Part shown: positions 9,698-18,369 of the stretch, piece after piece
How the letters are laid out: each line of letters opens with the position of its first letter
How positions within the stretch are numbered: the stretch's first letter is position 1
Origin: Arcobacteraceae bacterium
Lineage (GTDB): Bacteria; Campylobacterota; Campylobacteria; Campylobacterales; Arcobacteraceae
Direction: 5' to 3'
Assembly: GCA_023138835.1 (NCBI GenBank)
Contig: JAGLOP010000017.1
Span: 1 to 50,566 of the forward strand
DNA: 50,566 bases
Translations under genes and position numbers: made by a program
The notes under the pieces: generated by a model
What the model was told of the DNA's origin: nothing
What the model saw: the letters and a program-made list of their open reading frames with translations, nothing else
The model's database searches: none

Positions 9698-10842
9698 TGG
9701 ATACTAATTTATTTAACCCGGAAAGTATTACTGTACGAATGCCTTCAAAAACACTTGCACAAAATGAAGCAAGAATTGCTGTTATTGGTGTAGGCGGCGG
9801 CGGTTGTAATATGATCAATCATATGATTAGAGAAGGTACACATAAAATTGACCTAATTGTTGCAAATACTGATTTACAAGTATTAAGAGAATCATTAGCA
9901 CCAAAAACTCTACAACTAGGCCCTGAACTTACTCGTGGTTTAGGTGCAGGTATGAAACCTGAAATAGGAAGAGAAGCTGCTATTGAAAGTTTGAGTCAAA
10001 TTAAAGACTTGTTGGACGGTACAGACATTGTATTTATCGCTGCTGGTCTTGGAGGCGGTACTGGAACAGGAGCTGCTGCAATTATTGCTCAAGCTGCAAA
10101 AGATGCCGGTGCATTAACAGTTTCTGTTGTTACTAAACCGTTTAAATGGGAAGGTCGTAAAAGAGCCGGCTTGGCACAATTGGGACTTGATGAATTAAAA
10201 AAAGTAAGTGATGCAATTATTGTAATACCAAATGATAGATTATTAGAAATCATTGATGAAAATACAGGGATACAAGATTCATTTAAAATAGTAGATAATA
10301 TTCTTTATCAAGCTGTTCATGGTATGAGTGAGGTTATTTTAAAACCTGGCAGCGGTGGAATTAATGTTGATTTTGCTGATGTAAAAACTGTAATGCAATA
10401 TAAAGGTATGGCAATTATGGGAATCGGAACTGCAAAAGGTGAAGATTCAGTACAAAAAGCTTTGGACAATGCTATTAAATCTCCGCTTTTAGATGAAATA
10501 TCTTTAAGTGGTGCACAAGGTATTATGATACACTTAACAGTAAGCCCTGATGTTTCATTATTTTCAATTAACAATACAATGGCCAATATTCATGATACAA
10601 TTGATGGTGATGCTTATGTTATATTTGGTACAACTACAGATAATACCTTGGCAAGCGATGAAGTTAAAATTACTATTGTAGCAACTGGATTTCAAGATAC
10701 TCTTAATGAGGCTGATAATTTACCGATATCAAGTCAGAATATAGATAAACAAACTATGAATACTACCCAAAATGATGATAAGAATTATTATGATACACCA
10801 CCGTCAATGAGAGGCTATAGTATAAAATATACACTAGAGTAG
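9697..10842 (+). CDS. ftsZ: Cell division protein FtsZ
   Basis: Tubulin-like GTPase that forms the Z ring. It has 381 aa from the ATG at 9697, which overlaps the ftsA stop (TAATG) and has GGGAAG about 8 nt upstream; an in-frame GTG at 9688 has no site and is rejected. Seen are VGGGGCNMINHM, the tubulin signature GLGGGTGTGAAA and the T7 loop NVDFADVKTVM. A short variable linker leads to the C-terminal peptide PPSMRGYSIKYTLE, the presumed FtsA-binding tail. Convergent with cbpA only 17 bp away. Confidence 0.98.
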   Translation: MDTNLFNPESITVRMPSKTLAQNEARIAVIGVGGGGCNMINHMIREGTHKIDLIVANTDLQVLRESLAPKTLQLGPELTRGLGAGMKPEIGREAAIESLSQIKDLLDGTDIVFIAAGLGGGTGTGAAAIIAQAAKDAGALTVSVVTKPFKWEGRKRAGLAQLGLDELKKVSDAIIVIPNDRLLEIIDENTGIQDSFKIVDNILYQAVHGMSEVILKPGSGGINVDFADVKTVMQYKGMAIMGIGTAKGEDSVQKALDNAIKSPLLDEISLSGAQGIMIHLTVSPDVSLFSINNTMANIHDTIDGDAYVIFGTTTDNTLASDEVKITIVATGFQDTLNEADNLPISSQNIDKQTMNTTQNDDKNYYDTPPSMRGYSIKYTLE

Positions 10843-10859
10843 CAGAAAAAAACTACTAC

Positions 10860-11750
10860 TTATAAATTTTCCGGTAATTTATCCTCTAGTTCTTTAACTA
10901 ACTGCTCATCTAAGTCTTCAACTTTCGGCAACACAATATTTGCTTTTAAATATAAAGCACCTTTTTGTTTAGTTTTTCTATTTAAAGCACCAAGCTCTTT
11001 TACTCTAAATTTTTGATTCTGTTTTGTATTTTTCGGTACTTTCAATGTAAGAGTTTTATGCAATGTTGGTATCTCAATTTTACCGCCAAATAAAGCATTA
11101 TGCAAAGATATATCAAAACTTTTAATTAAGTCATCATCTTCTCTTTCATACTCATCACTGCTTTGAACTTTTAAAGTGATAATTAAATCTCCCCTAGGAA
11201 ATCCCTGGGAGAGTTTACCTTTACCTTTTGCCCGTATTTTTTGACCATTGGCAATCCCTTCGGGTATCTTAATATCAAAACTCTCCCCACTAATAGATAC
11301 ATTTTTTGTACCGCCTAAAATAGCTGTGTTAAAATCAATCCCCAAAGTTGCTTGAACATCTAAATCCGGTTCACCAAAGCCAGAGCTTCCTTGAAAACCT
11401 CCGCCAAAGCCTTGACCCGGAAATCCTTGTTGACCGCCAAAGCCTCCGCCGCCGCCAAACATTTGTCGTAAAATATCATTAATATCTACTCCAGCCCCCT
11501 GCCCTTGAGCAAAGTCATGGAAGTTTTGACCACCAAACATACTATCACCATGCATATCATATTGACTCTTCTTTTGTTCATCACTCAACACTTCATACGC
11601 AGCATTTATCTCTTTAAATTTATCTTCTGCCTCAGGTGATTTATTGATATCCGGATGGTATTTTTTAGCTAAACTTCTGTATGCTTTTTTAATCTCAGAT
11701 GCAGTTGCATCTTCTTTAATTTCTAATGTTTCATATAAACTTTTTGACAT
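10860..11750 (-). CDS. cbpA: DnaJ-class co-chaperone, CbpA type
   Basis: Hsp40 partner of DnaK. It has 296 aa: a J domain with HPD at residues 32-34, then a Gly/Phe/Gln-rich linker, then two beta-barrel substrate-binding domains (the typical GIDFNTAILGGTKNVSI region and a C-terminal repeat). The zinc-finger CxxCxGxG repeats of DnaJ are absent, which makes it CbpA/class B. The ATG at 11750 is better spaced from AAGGAA than the ATG two codons upstream (11756). It has its own sigma70 promoter overlapped by a CIRCE element, so HrcA-repressed heat-shock control is likely. In Helicobacter and Campylobacter, cbpA is instead linked to hspR, which is absent here. Confidence 0.93.
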   Translation of the reverse strand: MSKSLYETLEIKEDATASEIKKAYRSLAKKYHPDINKSPEAEDKFKEINAAYEVLSDEQKKSQYDMHGDSMFGGQNFHDFAQGQGAGVDINDILRQMFGGGGGFGGQQGFPGQGFGGGFQGSSGFGEPDLDVQATLGIDFNTAILGGTKNVSISGESFDIKIPEGIANGQKIRAKGKGKLSQGFPRGDLIITLKVQSSDEYEREDDDLIKSFDISLHNALFGGKIEIPTLHKTLTLKVPKNTKQNQKFRVKELGALNRKTKQKGALYLKANIVLPKVEDLDEQLVKELEDKLPENL

Positions 11751-11842
11751 TCTCATTATTCCTTAGTTATTATGACCAAATTGCCAAAACAATATGTGCC
11801 ATTTCTTTAAAATTTTATTGTATTTCTTTATAATTAGCGCTC

Positions 11843-11871
11843 ATTATAACACATTAATTAGCACTTGTCAA
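11843..11871 (-). promoter_or_regulatory. Consensus sigma70 promoter of cbpA
   Basis: On the minus strand TTGACA (11871-11866) and TATAAT (11848-11843) are separated by exactly 17 nt, a perfect consensus promoter. The -35 box lies inside the CIRCE element. The predicted transcription start is near 11836, in a further half-site-like sequence (GAGCGCTAA, 11842-11834). It gives a leader of about 85 nt before cbpA. Confidence 0.85.
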
Positions 11872-11884
11872 TTATGAGTGCTAA
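11858..11884. promoter_or_regulatory. CIRCE operator (HrcA-binding inverted repeat)
   Basis: TTAGCACTT, 9-nt spacer, GAGTGCTAA: the CIRCE pattern (TTAGCACTC-N9-GAGTGCTAA) with one mismatch in the left arm. It overlaps the -35 of the cbpA promoter and the stop codon of trmL. HrcA bound here should block cbpA transcription and release it on heat shock. Confidence 0.9.
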
Positions 11885-12351
11885 TCAAATTTATTGATAT
11901 TTTGTCTTATAGCATCATAAACAACAACAGATACTGCATTTGCTATATTTAAACTTCTTGCATCATTTACCATTGGGATATTTATGCAAGTTTCAGAATT
12001 TCTTTCAAGTAACTCTTCAGGTAGTCCTGCATCTTCTCTTCCAAAATAAAAATAGTCATTGTCTTCATACTTTGGTTCAAAATAATATTTATTTGTTTTA
12101 GTCGTAGCAAAAAAATGTCTATCATTCAATGGATTCTTAGACCAAAAGTCTTCTATATTTTCATACTCTCTAACATCTAAATACTCCCAATAATCAAGCC
12201 CTGCTCTTTTAACCTCTTTTTGAGTAATTTCACCAAAACCATAAGGTTTAATAAGATGTAATACAGCTCCTGTTGCATAAGCTAAACGCCCTATTGTCCC
12301 TACATTTCCTGGCATTCGAGGCTCTAACAATACTATATTTATATTTAACAC
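11881..12351 (-). CDS. trmL: tRNA (cytidine/uridine-34-2'-O)-methyltransferase TrmL
   Basis: SPOUT-fold enzyme that 2'-O-methylates the wobble base of leucine tRNAs. At 156 aa it is the minimal SPOUT size. Seen are the N-terminal LEPRMPGNVGTIGRLAYATG, the middle FGREDAGLP and the C-terminal NDARSLNIANAVSVVVYDA that forms the trefoil knot and SAM site. It overlaps the purU stop by one base. Its stop codon lies within the CIRCE element that controls the downstream cbpA. Confidence 0.93.
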   Translation of the reverse strand: MLNINIVLLEPRMPGNVGTIGRLAYATGAVLHLIKPYGFGEITQKEVKRAGLDYWEYLDVREYENIEDFWSKNPLNDRHFFATTKTNKYYFEPKYEDNDYFYFGREDAGLPEELLERNSETCINIPMVNDARSLNIANAVSVVVYDAIRQNINKFD

Positions 12352-13181
12352 TATAAAACTACCGTTTTATTACCATATATAAATACTTTATCTTTTAACA
12401 ATAAATTTAAAGCATTTGACAATACAACTTTTTCTACATTTCGTCCTGCATCTCTCATATTTTGCCACGAAAAAGTATGATCAACTCTTACAATATCTTG
12501 AGCTATAATTGGACCTTCATCTAAATCATCAGTTACATAGTGTGCGGTTGCACCAATTAATTTAACACCTCTTTGAAATGCTTGTTTATATGGATTTGCC
12601 CCAATAAATGCCGGTAAAAATGAATGATGAATATTTAAAATTTGTTTTGGAAAAGTTTTAACAAAAGTTGGTGTCAAAATTCTCATATATTTTGCCAACA
12701 CAATTAATTCATAATCAAACTCCTTGATAGCTTCAATTACTTTTTGTTCATGATCTTCTCTGCTTAGCCCCTCATGAGAAACACAAACAAAAGGTATATC
12801 AAACTTCTCAACCAAATCTTTTAAAGTTTCATGATTTGCTACAACTGCTTTTATATTTGCTTTAAGTTCTCCACTATGATATCTTATTAAAATATCACCT
12901 AAACAATGAGTCTCTTTAGTAGCTAAAATTACTATATCTTTTTTTTGTTTAGTGGAAAGTTTTACATGTGCATCATTTGGCAAGATTTCTTTAATATCAG
13001 CTAATAATTCAGATTCATCAACTTCACCACTGAGAACCGTTCTCATAAAAAATTTATTTACCTCTTTATCAACATATTCTGAGTTATTTTCTATATTTAG
13101 TCCATATTCAAATAATATCTTTGATACATTATAAACCAACCCTTTTTCATCACTTGTGTCTATTAATAATATATACTCCAT
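12351..13181 (-). CDS. purU: Formyltetrahydrofolate deformylase
   Basis: Hydrolyses 10-formyl-THF to THF and formate, balancing one-carbon pools and supplying formate. It has 276 aa: an N-terminal ACT-like regulatory domain (about 1-75, starting YILLIDTSDEKGLVY) and a GART-type formyltransferase domain. The latter has the catalytic-site segment NIHHSFLPAF and the downstream GATAHYVTDDLDEGPII with its Asp. It overlaps both smpB (one base) and trmL (one base). Confidence 0.94.
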   Translation of the reverse strand: MEYILLIDTSDEKGLVYNVSKILFEYGLNIENNSEYVDKEVNKFFMRTVLSGEVDESELLADIKEILPNDAHVKLSTKQKKDIVILATKETHCLGDILIRYHSGELKANIKAVVANHETLKDLVEKFDIPFVCVSHEGLSREDHEQKVIEAIKEFDYELIVLAKYMRILTPTFVKTFPKQILNIHHSFLPAFIGANPYKQAFQRGVKLIGATAHYVTDDLDEGPIIAQDIVRVDHTFSWQNMRDAGRNVEKVVLSNALNLLLKDKVFIYGNKTVVL

Positions 13182-13663
13182 TATCTATTCCATTCCTTTA
13201 ATACTCTTTGTGTTTCTCTTTGCATAGTTTTTCTTTTTAACTCTTCCCGCTTGTCGTAATTCTTTTTACCCTTTGCAATACCAATATTCAATTTTAATAT
13301 ATTTTTATCATTAAAATACATTTTAGTTGCAACAATTGTATATCCATCTTTAGTAACTTTTTCAAACAGTTTATTTATCTGTTTTTTATGCATTAAAAGT
13401 TTTCGCTCTCTATTTTCTTCAGGTCTATAACTTGTATGCGTAGTATCAAGATGAGAAATATGCATATTAAAAATAAATACTTCATTTTTAATAATTCGTA
13501 TAAAACTATCTTTAAAGTTCATTCGCCCTGCTCTAATAGCTTTTACTTCACTGCCTTTAAGAACAATTCCAACTTCAAAAATATCTTCAATAATATAATC
13601 ATGAAAAGCTTTTTTGTTTAAAAACTCTCGTACTTTGGTTTCTTTTTTCTTTTTTTGTGCCAA
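13181..13663 (-). CDS. smpB: SsrA-binding protein SmpB
   Basis: Small basic protein that binds tmRNA and brings it to stalled ribosomes (trans-translation). It has 160 aa from the TTG at 13663: [19 protein letters not shown], then the OB-fold segment [18 protein letters not shown], then the basic C-terminal tail ending in RVLKEWNR. The frame stays open upstream to 13789, but that part lies inside ispE and is not SmpB-like. The TTG follows the ispE stop by one base and has AGGT 8 nt upstream. Confidence 0.95.
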   Translation of the reverse strand: MAQKKKKETKVREFLNKKAFHDYIIEDIFEVGIVLKGSEVKAIRAGRMNFKDSFIRIIKNEVFIFNMHISHLDTTHTSYRPEENRERKLLMHKKQINKLFEKVTKDGYTIVATKMYFNDKNILKLNIGIAKGKKNYDKREELKRKTMQRETQRVLKEWNR

Positions 13664-13664
13664 T

Positions 13665-14432
13665 TTATTTACCTGCAATTCTGAAAAAACTACTTCCGCT
13701 GCCGCTGAAATACCAATTTTCATTCTTAATATATACTTCAAGTTTGGGTTCACAATCAACAGCCGGCAAATATAAATCATTTGCATCATCTATACTTAAT
13801 TCATTCAATATATCAATACTTTTCATACTTAACAATTTCTTCGCCTCGTCGTCGCTTATCTCTTTATAAAATTTATCTCTAAAGCTCGTAAATATTGCAC
13901 CCGTATCACATTTAATATCGGGAGTAAAAACTTCTATATCTAAAACTTCTTCTTCAAATTTTTCTACAATCTCACCTATTCCCGTTACATTTGCACTATC
14001 GTATTCGTATATAAAAAATGGCACATCAGCACCAATTGTTGAACCAATTTTAACTAATTGATCTTTTGATAAACCTAATTTACAAACTTCATTTACCATA
14101 ATCATAAATGTAGCACAGTTACTGCTACCGCCGCCAAGACCGGCAAATTCAGGAATTATCTTCTCAACACTTACTTTATAATTCCCGAATAATACTTCGA
14201 CATTCTTATACATTTTAGATAAATATTCATAAGCTTTATAAATAGTATTTTGTTTTGTTTCACAACCAAAATCACCAACTAAAGTAAACTCATCACAACT
14301 GCATTTTTCAAATGAAATTACATCATAAAGATTTTTAACTCTTACAAATCTAGAAACCAATTCATGATAATTATCTCGACAACCTGCTATTTTTAAAAAA
14401 ATATTTACTTTTGCATAAGATCTCTTAATCAT
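13665..14432 (-). CDS. ispE: 4-diphosphocytidyl-2-C-methyl-D-erythritol kinase
   Basis: ATP-dependent GHMP kinase of the MEP pathway for isoprenoid precursors. It has 255 aa, slightly short for the family (about 260-290), as in other Campylobacterota. The N-terminal [11 protein letters not shown] carries the conserved Lys. The glycine-rich ATP loop is [14 protein letters not shown], and FSGSGSSFF is the third GHMP motif near the C-terminus. The start lies inside truB (8-nt overlap), indicating coupled translation. Confidence 0.95.
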   Translation of the reverse strand: MIKRSYAKVNIFLKIAGCRDNYHELVSRFVRVKNLYDVISFEKCSCDEFTLVGDFGCETKQNTIYKAYEYLSKMYKNVEVLFGNYKVSVEKIIPEFAGLGGGSSNCATFMIMVNEVCKLGLSKDQLVKIGSTIGADVPFFIYEYDSANVTGIGEIVEKFEEEVLDIEVFTPDIKCDTGAIFTSFRDKFYKEISDDEAKKLLSMKSIDILNELSIDDANDLYLPAVDCEPKLEVYIKNENWYFSGSGSSFFRIAGK

Positions 14433-15255
14433 TTTCTTCCAATAATACTTTATTTAATACATATTTTACTTTTTCATTTTCAATACGAATAATAGCAAAA
14501 AAAGTATCAAAGCTGATTAAATACTCTCCATCTTCTTTAGTTTCAAAATACTCAATTTGTAACTTTTTACCTAAATCAAACCACTCTTTTGTACCTATAT
14601 ATTTATTTTCTTTTAAATCTAAATATTCTAAAGGATTTAAAGCCTTTTCATTATTAAACTTAAATTTACCCTCATTTAGCCGCTCTAAATAACTTAAAGT
14701 CCCAACAGCACCTAACTTATCAAGCAATATTTGTGCAATACTTCTTATATAGCTTCCCTCGCTTACGGTAATATCAAAAGAGATAAAAGGATGATTATAA
14801 TTTATAAATTGTACATCATAAACTTGCGAAGTTATTTTTTTCATCTCAAAATCAACACCGCCGCGAGCTAAGTCATAAGCTCTTTTACCATCAATCTTTT
14901 TAGCACTATATTTAGGAGGCAAATACTCCAAAGCACCTTTTAAATTTTCTATATTCTCTTTTATAGTTTCAATATCTAAATTTTGGGCATCACTAATATT
15001 ATAAATATTCTCAATATCCAAACTATCACTTTGACTTCCCAGCCAAACTGTAGTGCGATAAGTTTTAGGAGTTTTTTTAAGAAATTGAAACAGCTTTGGA
15101 TACTGCCCAAAAGCAACCACCAAACAACCACAGGCAAACGGGTCAAGAGTTCCGCTAAAACCTGCTTTTTTTTCTTTATACTTTCTTTTTATCCTCCGTA
15201 AATAAAAATTTGAACTAATATTTACCGGCTTTTTAACCACAAACAGTCTGTTCAA
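14425..15255 (-). CDS. truB: tRNA pseudouridine-55 synthase
   Basis: Makes pseudouridine 55 in the T arm of tRNAs. It has 276 aa. The catalytic motif GFSGTLDPFACGCLVV contains the Asp nucleophile, preceded by the substrate-binding VKKPVNISSNF. PPKYSAKKIDGKRAYDLARGG and GSYIRSIAQIL are further TruB motifs. The start is a TTG directly after the pcrA stop (TAA TTG); no better start exists because the conserved N-terminus begins immediately. Confidence 0.95.
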   Translation of the reverse strand: MNRLFVVKKPVNISSNFYLRRIKRKYKEKKAGFSGTLDPFACGCLVVAFGQYPKLFQFLKKTPKTYRTTVWLGSQSDSLDIENIYNISDAQNLDIETIKENIENLKGALEYLPPKYSAKKIDGKRAYDLARGGVDFEMKKITSQVYDVQFINYNHPFISFDITVSEGSYIRSIAQILLDKLGAVGTLSYLERLNEGKFKFNNEKALNPLEYLDLKENKYIGTKEWFDLGKKLQIEYFETKEDGEYLISFDTFFAIIRIENEKVKYVLNKVLLEEND

Positions 15256-17292
15256 TTATATTTTCTCTACAAAACTAGAAAGTATATCCCTCGTATTTCC
15301 ACTAAAACTAATTTTTAATTTAAAATCTTTTCCAACTTTACAAGATGAAACTACTTTACCTATACCAAAGATTTTATGTTTAACCGAATCACCTTTTTTA
15401 AATGCACTGCTTTTATCAATAGTCAGGCAACCTTTAATAAGTGCAGACTCACTTAAAAATCTACTTTTAGTAAGTTGAGTTCGTCTCCCTTTATAAAATC
15501 TTGAATGTACAAAACTTAAAGTCAATTCATCTTTTGCCCGTGTAAATGCAACATATCCAAGTCTTCTTTCCTCTTCCAAGTTTGAACCGTCACCTACTAT
15601 AGGGAAAAAACCTTCCTCTAGCCCTACTATAAATACATGCCCATACTCCAAACCTTTACTTGCATGTATACTCATCATAGAAATGGCTGCATTACTTATA
15701 TCATCTTGAGCACTTTCCAGTGATATTTCATTTAAAAAATCTTCTAAATTTAAATCAATATTCTGTATAAAAAAATCTCTCAGAAGCCCATAAAATTCAT
15801 CAATATTTGCTATTCTGTCTGCAGAATCTATAACCTTTTCAAATGATACTTTAAAATCAAATGTTTCTTCAAACAAATCAATAAATCTCATTTTTGAATC
15901 AATTAAAACATCTTGTAAATCATTAACTGATGCCATAAAAACTTTTAAGGTTCTTGAATTCTTTATACCGACAATTTTAGCTAACTCTTCTGCTGAATAA
16001 TCTTCAATCACACTAAACATAGATTTTTTAGAACTTAATGATTCTAATTCAATCTTTTCTATTGTAGTTTTTCCAATACCCCGTTTTGGTTTATTAATAA
16101 TTCTTTTTAAAGAAAAGTTGTCATTCTTATTTGTAATAACTCTAAAATAAGCAATTAAATCTTTAATCTCAGCTCTTTCATAGAATTTCATCCCCCCAAC
16201 CAATTTGTAGTTTACATTGGCACGATTAAAACCATCTTCAAGTGAACGACTCAAAGCATTTACTCGAAATAAAATTGCAATTTCTGCCGGATTTATACCA
16301 CTGTCTATAAGCTTTTTAACATCATCTACTAACTTTCTTGTTTCCTCATTTTCATCATTGCTTTCATAAACTTTTATAGAATTACCTTCGCCTCTGGTAC
16401 CTACAAGCTTTTTACCGATTCTATCTCTATTATGTTCTATTAACTGATTTGCATGATAAAGAATCGTATCTGTCGAGCGATAATTATTTTCTAATTTAAT
16501 GACTTTTGTATTTGGAAATTCCTTATCAAAAGTCAAAATATTCTTAATCGTTGCACCTCTCCAACCATAAATAGACTGGTCATCATCACCTACCACACAA
16601 AGATTGGTATGAGAATGACACAATTTTTTTAACAGTTTATATTGCAACTCATTTGTATCTTGATACTCGTCTACCATAATATACTGGTATCTTCGACTTG
16701 TTTGTTTTGCTAAATCTTCATTTTCTTCTAAAAGTTTATATGTTAAAAGCAGTAAATCATCAAAATCAACAAGATTATTTTTATAAATATAATTTTCATA
16801 CTTTTCATAAACATCCGCTATCTTGGCATAATACTTATCACTAGCCGACGCTTTAGCTTGACTAACTGAAATAATACTATTCTTTAATTTTGATATTTCA
16901 TTTGCCAATATGGAAGTTGTAGTTTCTTTATCAATTGCTCTTAATATCTTTTTTTTATCATCTGTATCTATAATTACAAAATTATTCTTTCGACCCAGTT
17001 TGTTTATATGAAATTTTAAAAACAATAAACCAAATTTATGAAAAGTAGCCAATAAAGGAGGTGAACTCATATCAACAATCATAGAATATGCTCTTCCTCT
17101 CATTTCTGTAGCTGCTTTATTCGTAAATGTAAGAGTAAGAATAGACGCAGGATCAATACCTATAGATATAAGATAAGCAAGTCTGGTAGTTATCGTCTTT
17201 GTCTTACCACTCCCGGCACCTGCTAAAATTAAAAGTGGACCATCAATGTGTTCAGCTGCTATTCTCTGTGAATCATTTAGTTGTGATAACAT
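15256..17292 (-). CDS. UvrD/PcrA-family superfamily 1 DNA helicase
   Basis: ATP-dependent 3'-5' DNA helicase used in repair and replication restart. It has 678 aa from the ATG at 17292, which has a strong AGAGGG site; the frame runs 28 codons further upstream, but that stretch is hydrophobic and lacks a start signal. SF1 motifs in order: Q motif LNDSQRIAA, motif I GAGSGKTKTITTR, Ia TFTNKAA, II VDEYQDTN, III GDDDQSIYGWRGA, IV ENNYRSTD, V IHASKGLEYGHVF, VI GYVAFTRAKDEL. The C-terminus holds a Tudor-like KxGDxVxHxxFG segment as in PcrA. First gene of the operon running to trmL. Confidence 0.95.
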   Translation of the reverse strand: MLSQLNDSQRIAAEHIDGPLLILAGAGSGKTKTITTRLAYLISIGIDPASILTLTFTNKAATEMRGRAYSMIVDMSSPPLLATFHKFGLLFLKFHINKLGRKNNFVIIDTDDKKKILRAIDKETTTSILANEISKLKNSIISVSQAKASASDKYYAKIADVYEKYENYIYKNNLVDFDDLLLLTYKLLEENEDLAKQTSRRYQYIMVDEYQDTNELQYKLLKKLCHSHTNLCVVGDDDQSIYGWRGATIKNILTFDKEFPNTKVIKLENNYRSTDTILYHANQLIEHNRDRIGKKLVGTRGEGNSIKVYESNDENEETRKLVDDVKKLIDSGINPAEIAILFRVNALSRSLEDGFNRANVNYKLVGGMKFYERAEIKDLIAYFRVITNKNDNFSLKRIINKPKRGIGKTTIEKIELESLSSKKSMFSVIEDYSAEELAKIVGIKNSRTLKVFMASVNDLQDVLIDSKMRFIDLFEETFDFKVSFEKVIDSADRIANIDEFYGLLRDFFIQNIDLNLEDFLNEISLESAQDDISNAAISMMSIHASKGLEYGHVFIVGLEEGFFPIVGDGSNLEEERRLGYVAFTRAKDELTLSFVHSRFYKGRRTQLTKSRFLSESALIKGCLTIDKSSAFKKGDSVKHKIFGIGKVVSSCKVGKDFKLKISFSGNTRDILSSFVEKI

Positions 17293-17404
17293 AATATCCC
17301 TCTCATCTAATATATACTTATTATACCATAAAAAAATAAAAATTATTAATATTATATATTTGTCATTAGTTTTCATAATAATTAATGATTAATTTCATAA
17401 ACTT

Positions 17405-17420
17405 ATGTTATAATTAACAT
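17405..17420. promoter_or_regulatory. Putative LysR operator and -10 box
   Basis: The inverted repeat ATGTTA-TAAT-TAACAT overlaps a TATAAT (17409-17414) about 30 nt upstream of the LysR gene. An AT-rich dyad at this place fits autoregulation by a LysR-type protein. A site for the divergent pcrA promoter is also possible. Confidence 0.4.
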
Positions 17421-17443
17421 TATTAAAACTTAAAAGGTTACTT

Positions 17444-18343
17444 ATGTTATCAGATTTTACAAAACTTCATACATTTTTGACTGTAGTTAAAGAGAAGTCA
17501 TTTTCTAAAGCTTCAGCAAAGCTTGGTATTTCGCAGCCTGCTGTTACACAACAAATTAGATTTATAGAAGATTATCTTGATACTACAGTTGTAGATAGAA
17601 AGAAAAATGGTATTAGACTTACTAAAGAGGGTGAACAGTTACTTTCAATTGCTCAAAAAATTGAAAAAACAGTCAATAGTGCGGAACAGGACTTATTAAA
17701 AATAATAAACAAAGATATAACATTTATTTTTGGTGCTTCTAAAGTAATTGGTAATTATATTTTACCTACATTTTTAAATGAAATTAAAGAAAAGATAAAT
17801 AATGATGTAAGTATTAATGTTGATATTTCAGAAGAAATTATTGAGCAGTTGCTAGATAAAAAAGTTGATATGGCATTGATAGAATCTCCAATCTTTAAAG
17901 ATGGTATCATTTACAGAGAATGGATTGAGGATGAGATTATTGTATTTTCAAATCAAAAAATTCCTAAAAAATTAAAAGATGAGGATTTAGTATCTTATAA
18001 GTGGGTTTGTAGAGATAAAGAGAGTCATACAAGAAAACTATTTAAAGAAACTTTAGATTCTATTGGTTTTACTGATTGTGATTCATTTGATGTATCTAGT
18101 GTAGCATCATCACCGACTACAATAGTTCAAACTGTTTTACATAGTCCAAAAGATGGAATTCCCACAGTATCGATCGTATCTAAATATGCAATTGAAGATT
18201 TTGTAAAAGCCGGTATCTTATTTGATGCCAAAATATCAACTTTAAAAATGAAAAGAAAACTATATATTGCTTATCTAAAAGACAGAAAGCATGATGCCTT
18301 TATAGAAAATGTTGTAAACTACTTGAATACAGTTAAAAGATAG
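17444..18343 (+). CDS. LysR-type transcriptional regulator
   Basis: It has 299 aa. The N-terminal winged HTH (residues 1-60) reads FLTVVKEKSFSKASAKLG then SQPAVTQQIRFIEDYLD, typical of LysR. The co-inducer domain (about 90-299) begins FIFGASKVIGNYILP. The ligand and target genes cannot be told: the divergent neighbour is the pcrA operon and the downstream neighbour is convergent. Similar regulators of this size occur in Campylobacter (Cj1000-like). Start ATG with AAAAGG about 8 nt upstream. Confidence 0.9.
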   Translation: MLSDFTKLHTFLTVVKEKSFSKASAKLGISQPAVTQQIRFIEDYLDTTVVDRKKNGIRLTKEGEQLLSIAQKIEKTVNSAEQDLLKIINKDITFIFGASKVIGNYILPTFLNEIKEKINNDVSINVDISEEIIEQLLDKKVDMALIESPIFKDGIIYREWIEDEIIVFSNQKIPKKLKDEDLVSYKWVCRDKESHTRKLFKETLDSIGFTDCDSFDVSSVASSPTTIVQTVLHSPKDGIPTVSIVSKYAIEDFVKAGILFDAKISTLKMKRKLYIAYLKDRKHDAFIENVVNYLNTVKR

Positions 18344-18369
18344 TAAAACTAAATAAATTTAGTTTTACT
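18342..18369. terminator. Bidirectional terminator between LysR gene and PAS-EAL gene
   Basis: A 12-bp perfect stem (18342-18353 with 18358-18369) and a 4-nt loop sit between two converging genes, overlapping the stop of the leftward gene. A/T tracts on both sides allow termination in both directions. Confidence 0.7.

Noticed and set aside
10838..10862. agtag/ctact dyad between ftsZ and cbpA as a terminator
   Set aside because: The stem is only 5 bp and lacks GC pairs and a clear T-run; too weak to annotate.
13664..13789. Longer start for smpB
   Set aside because: The extra 42 codons lie within ispE, are not SmpB-like, and the TTG at 13663 has a ribosome-binding site.
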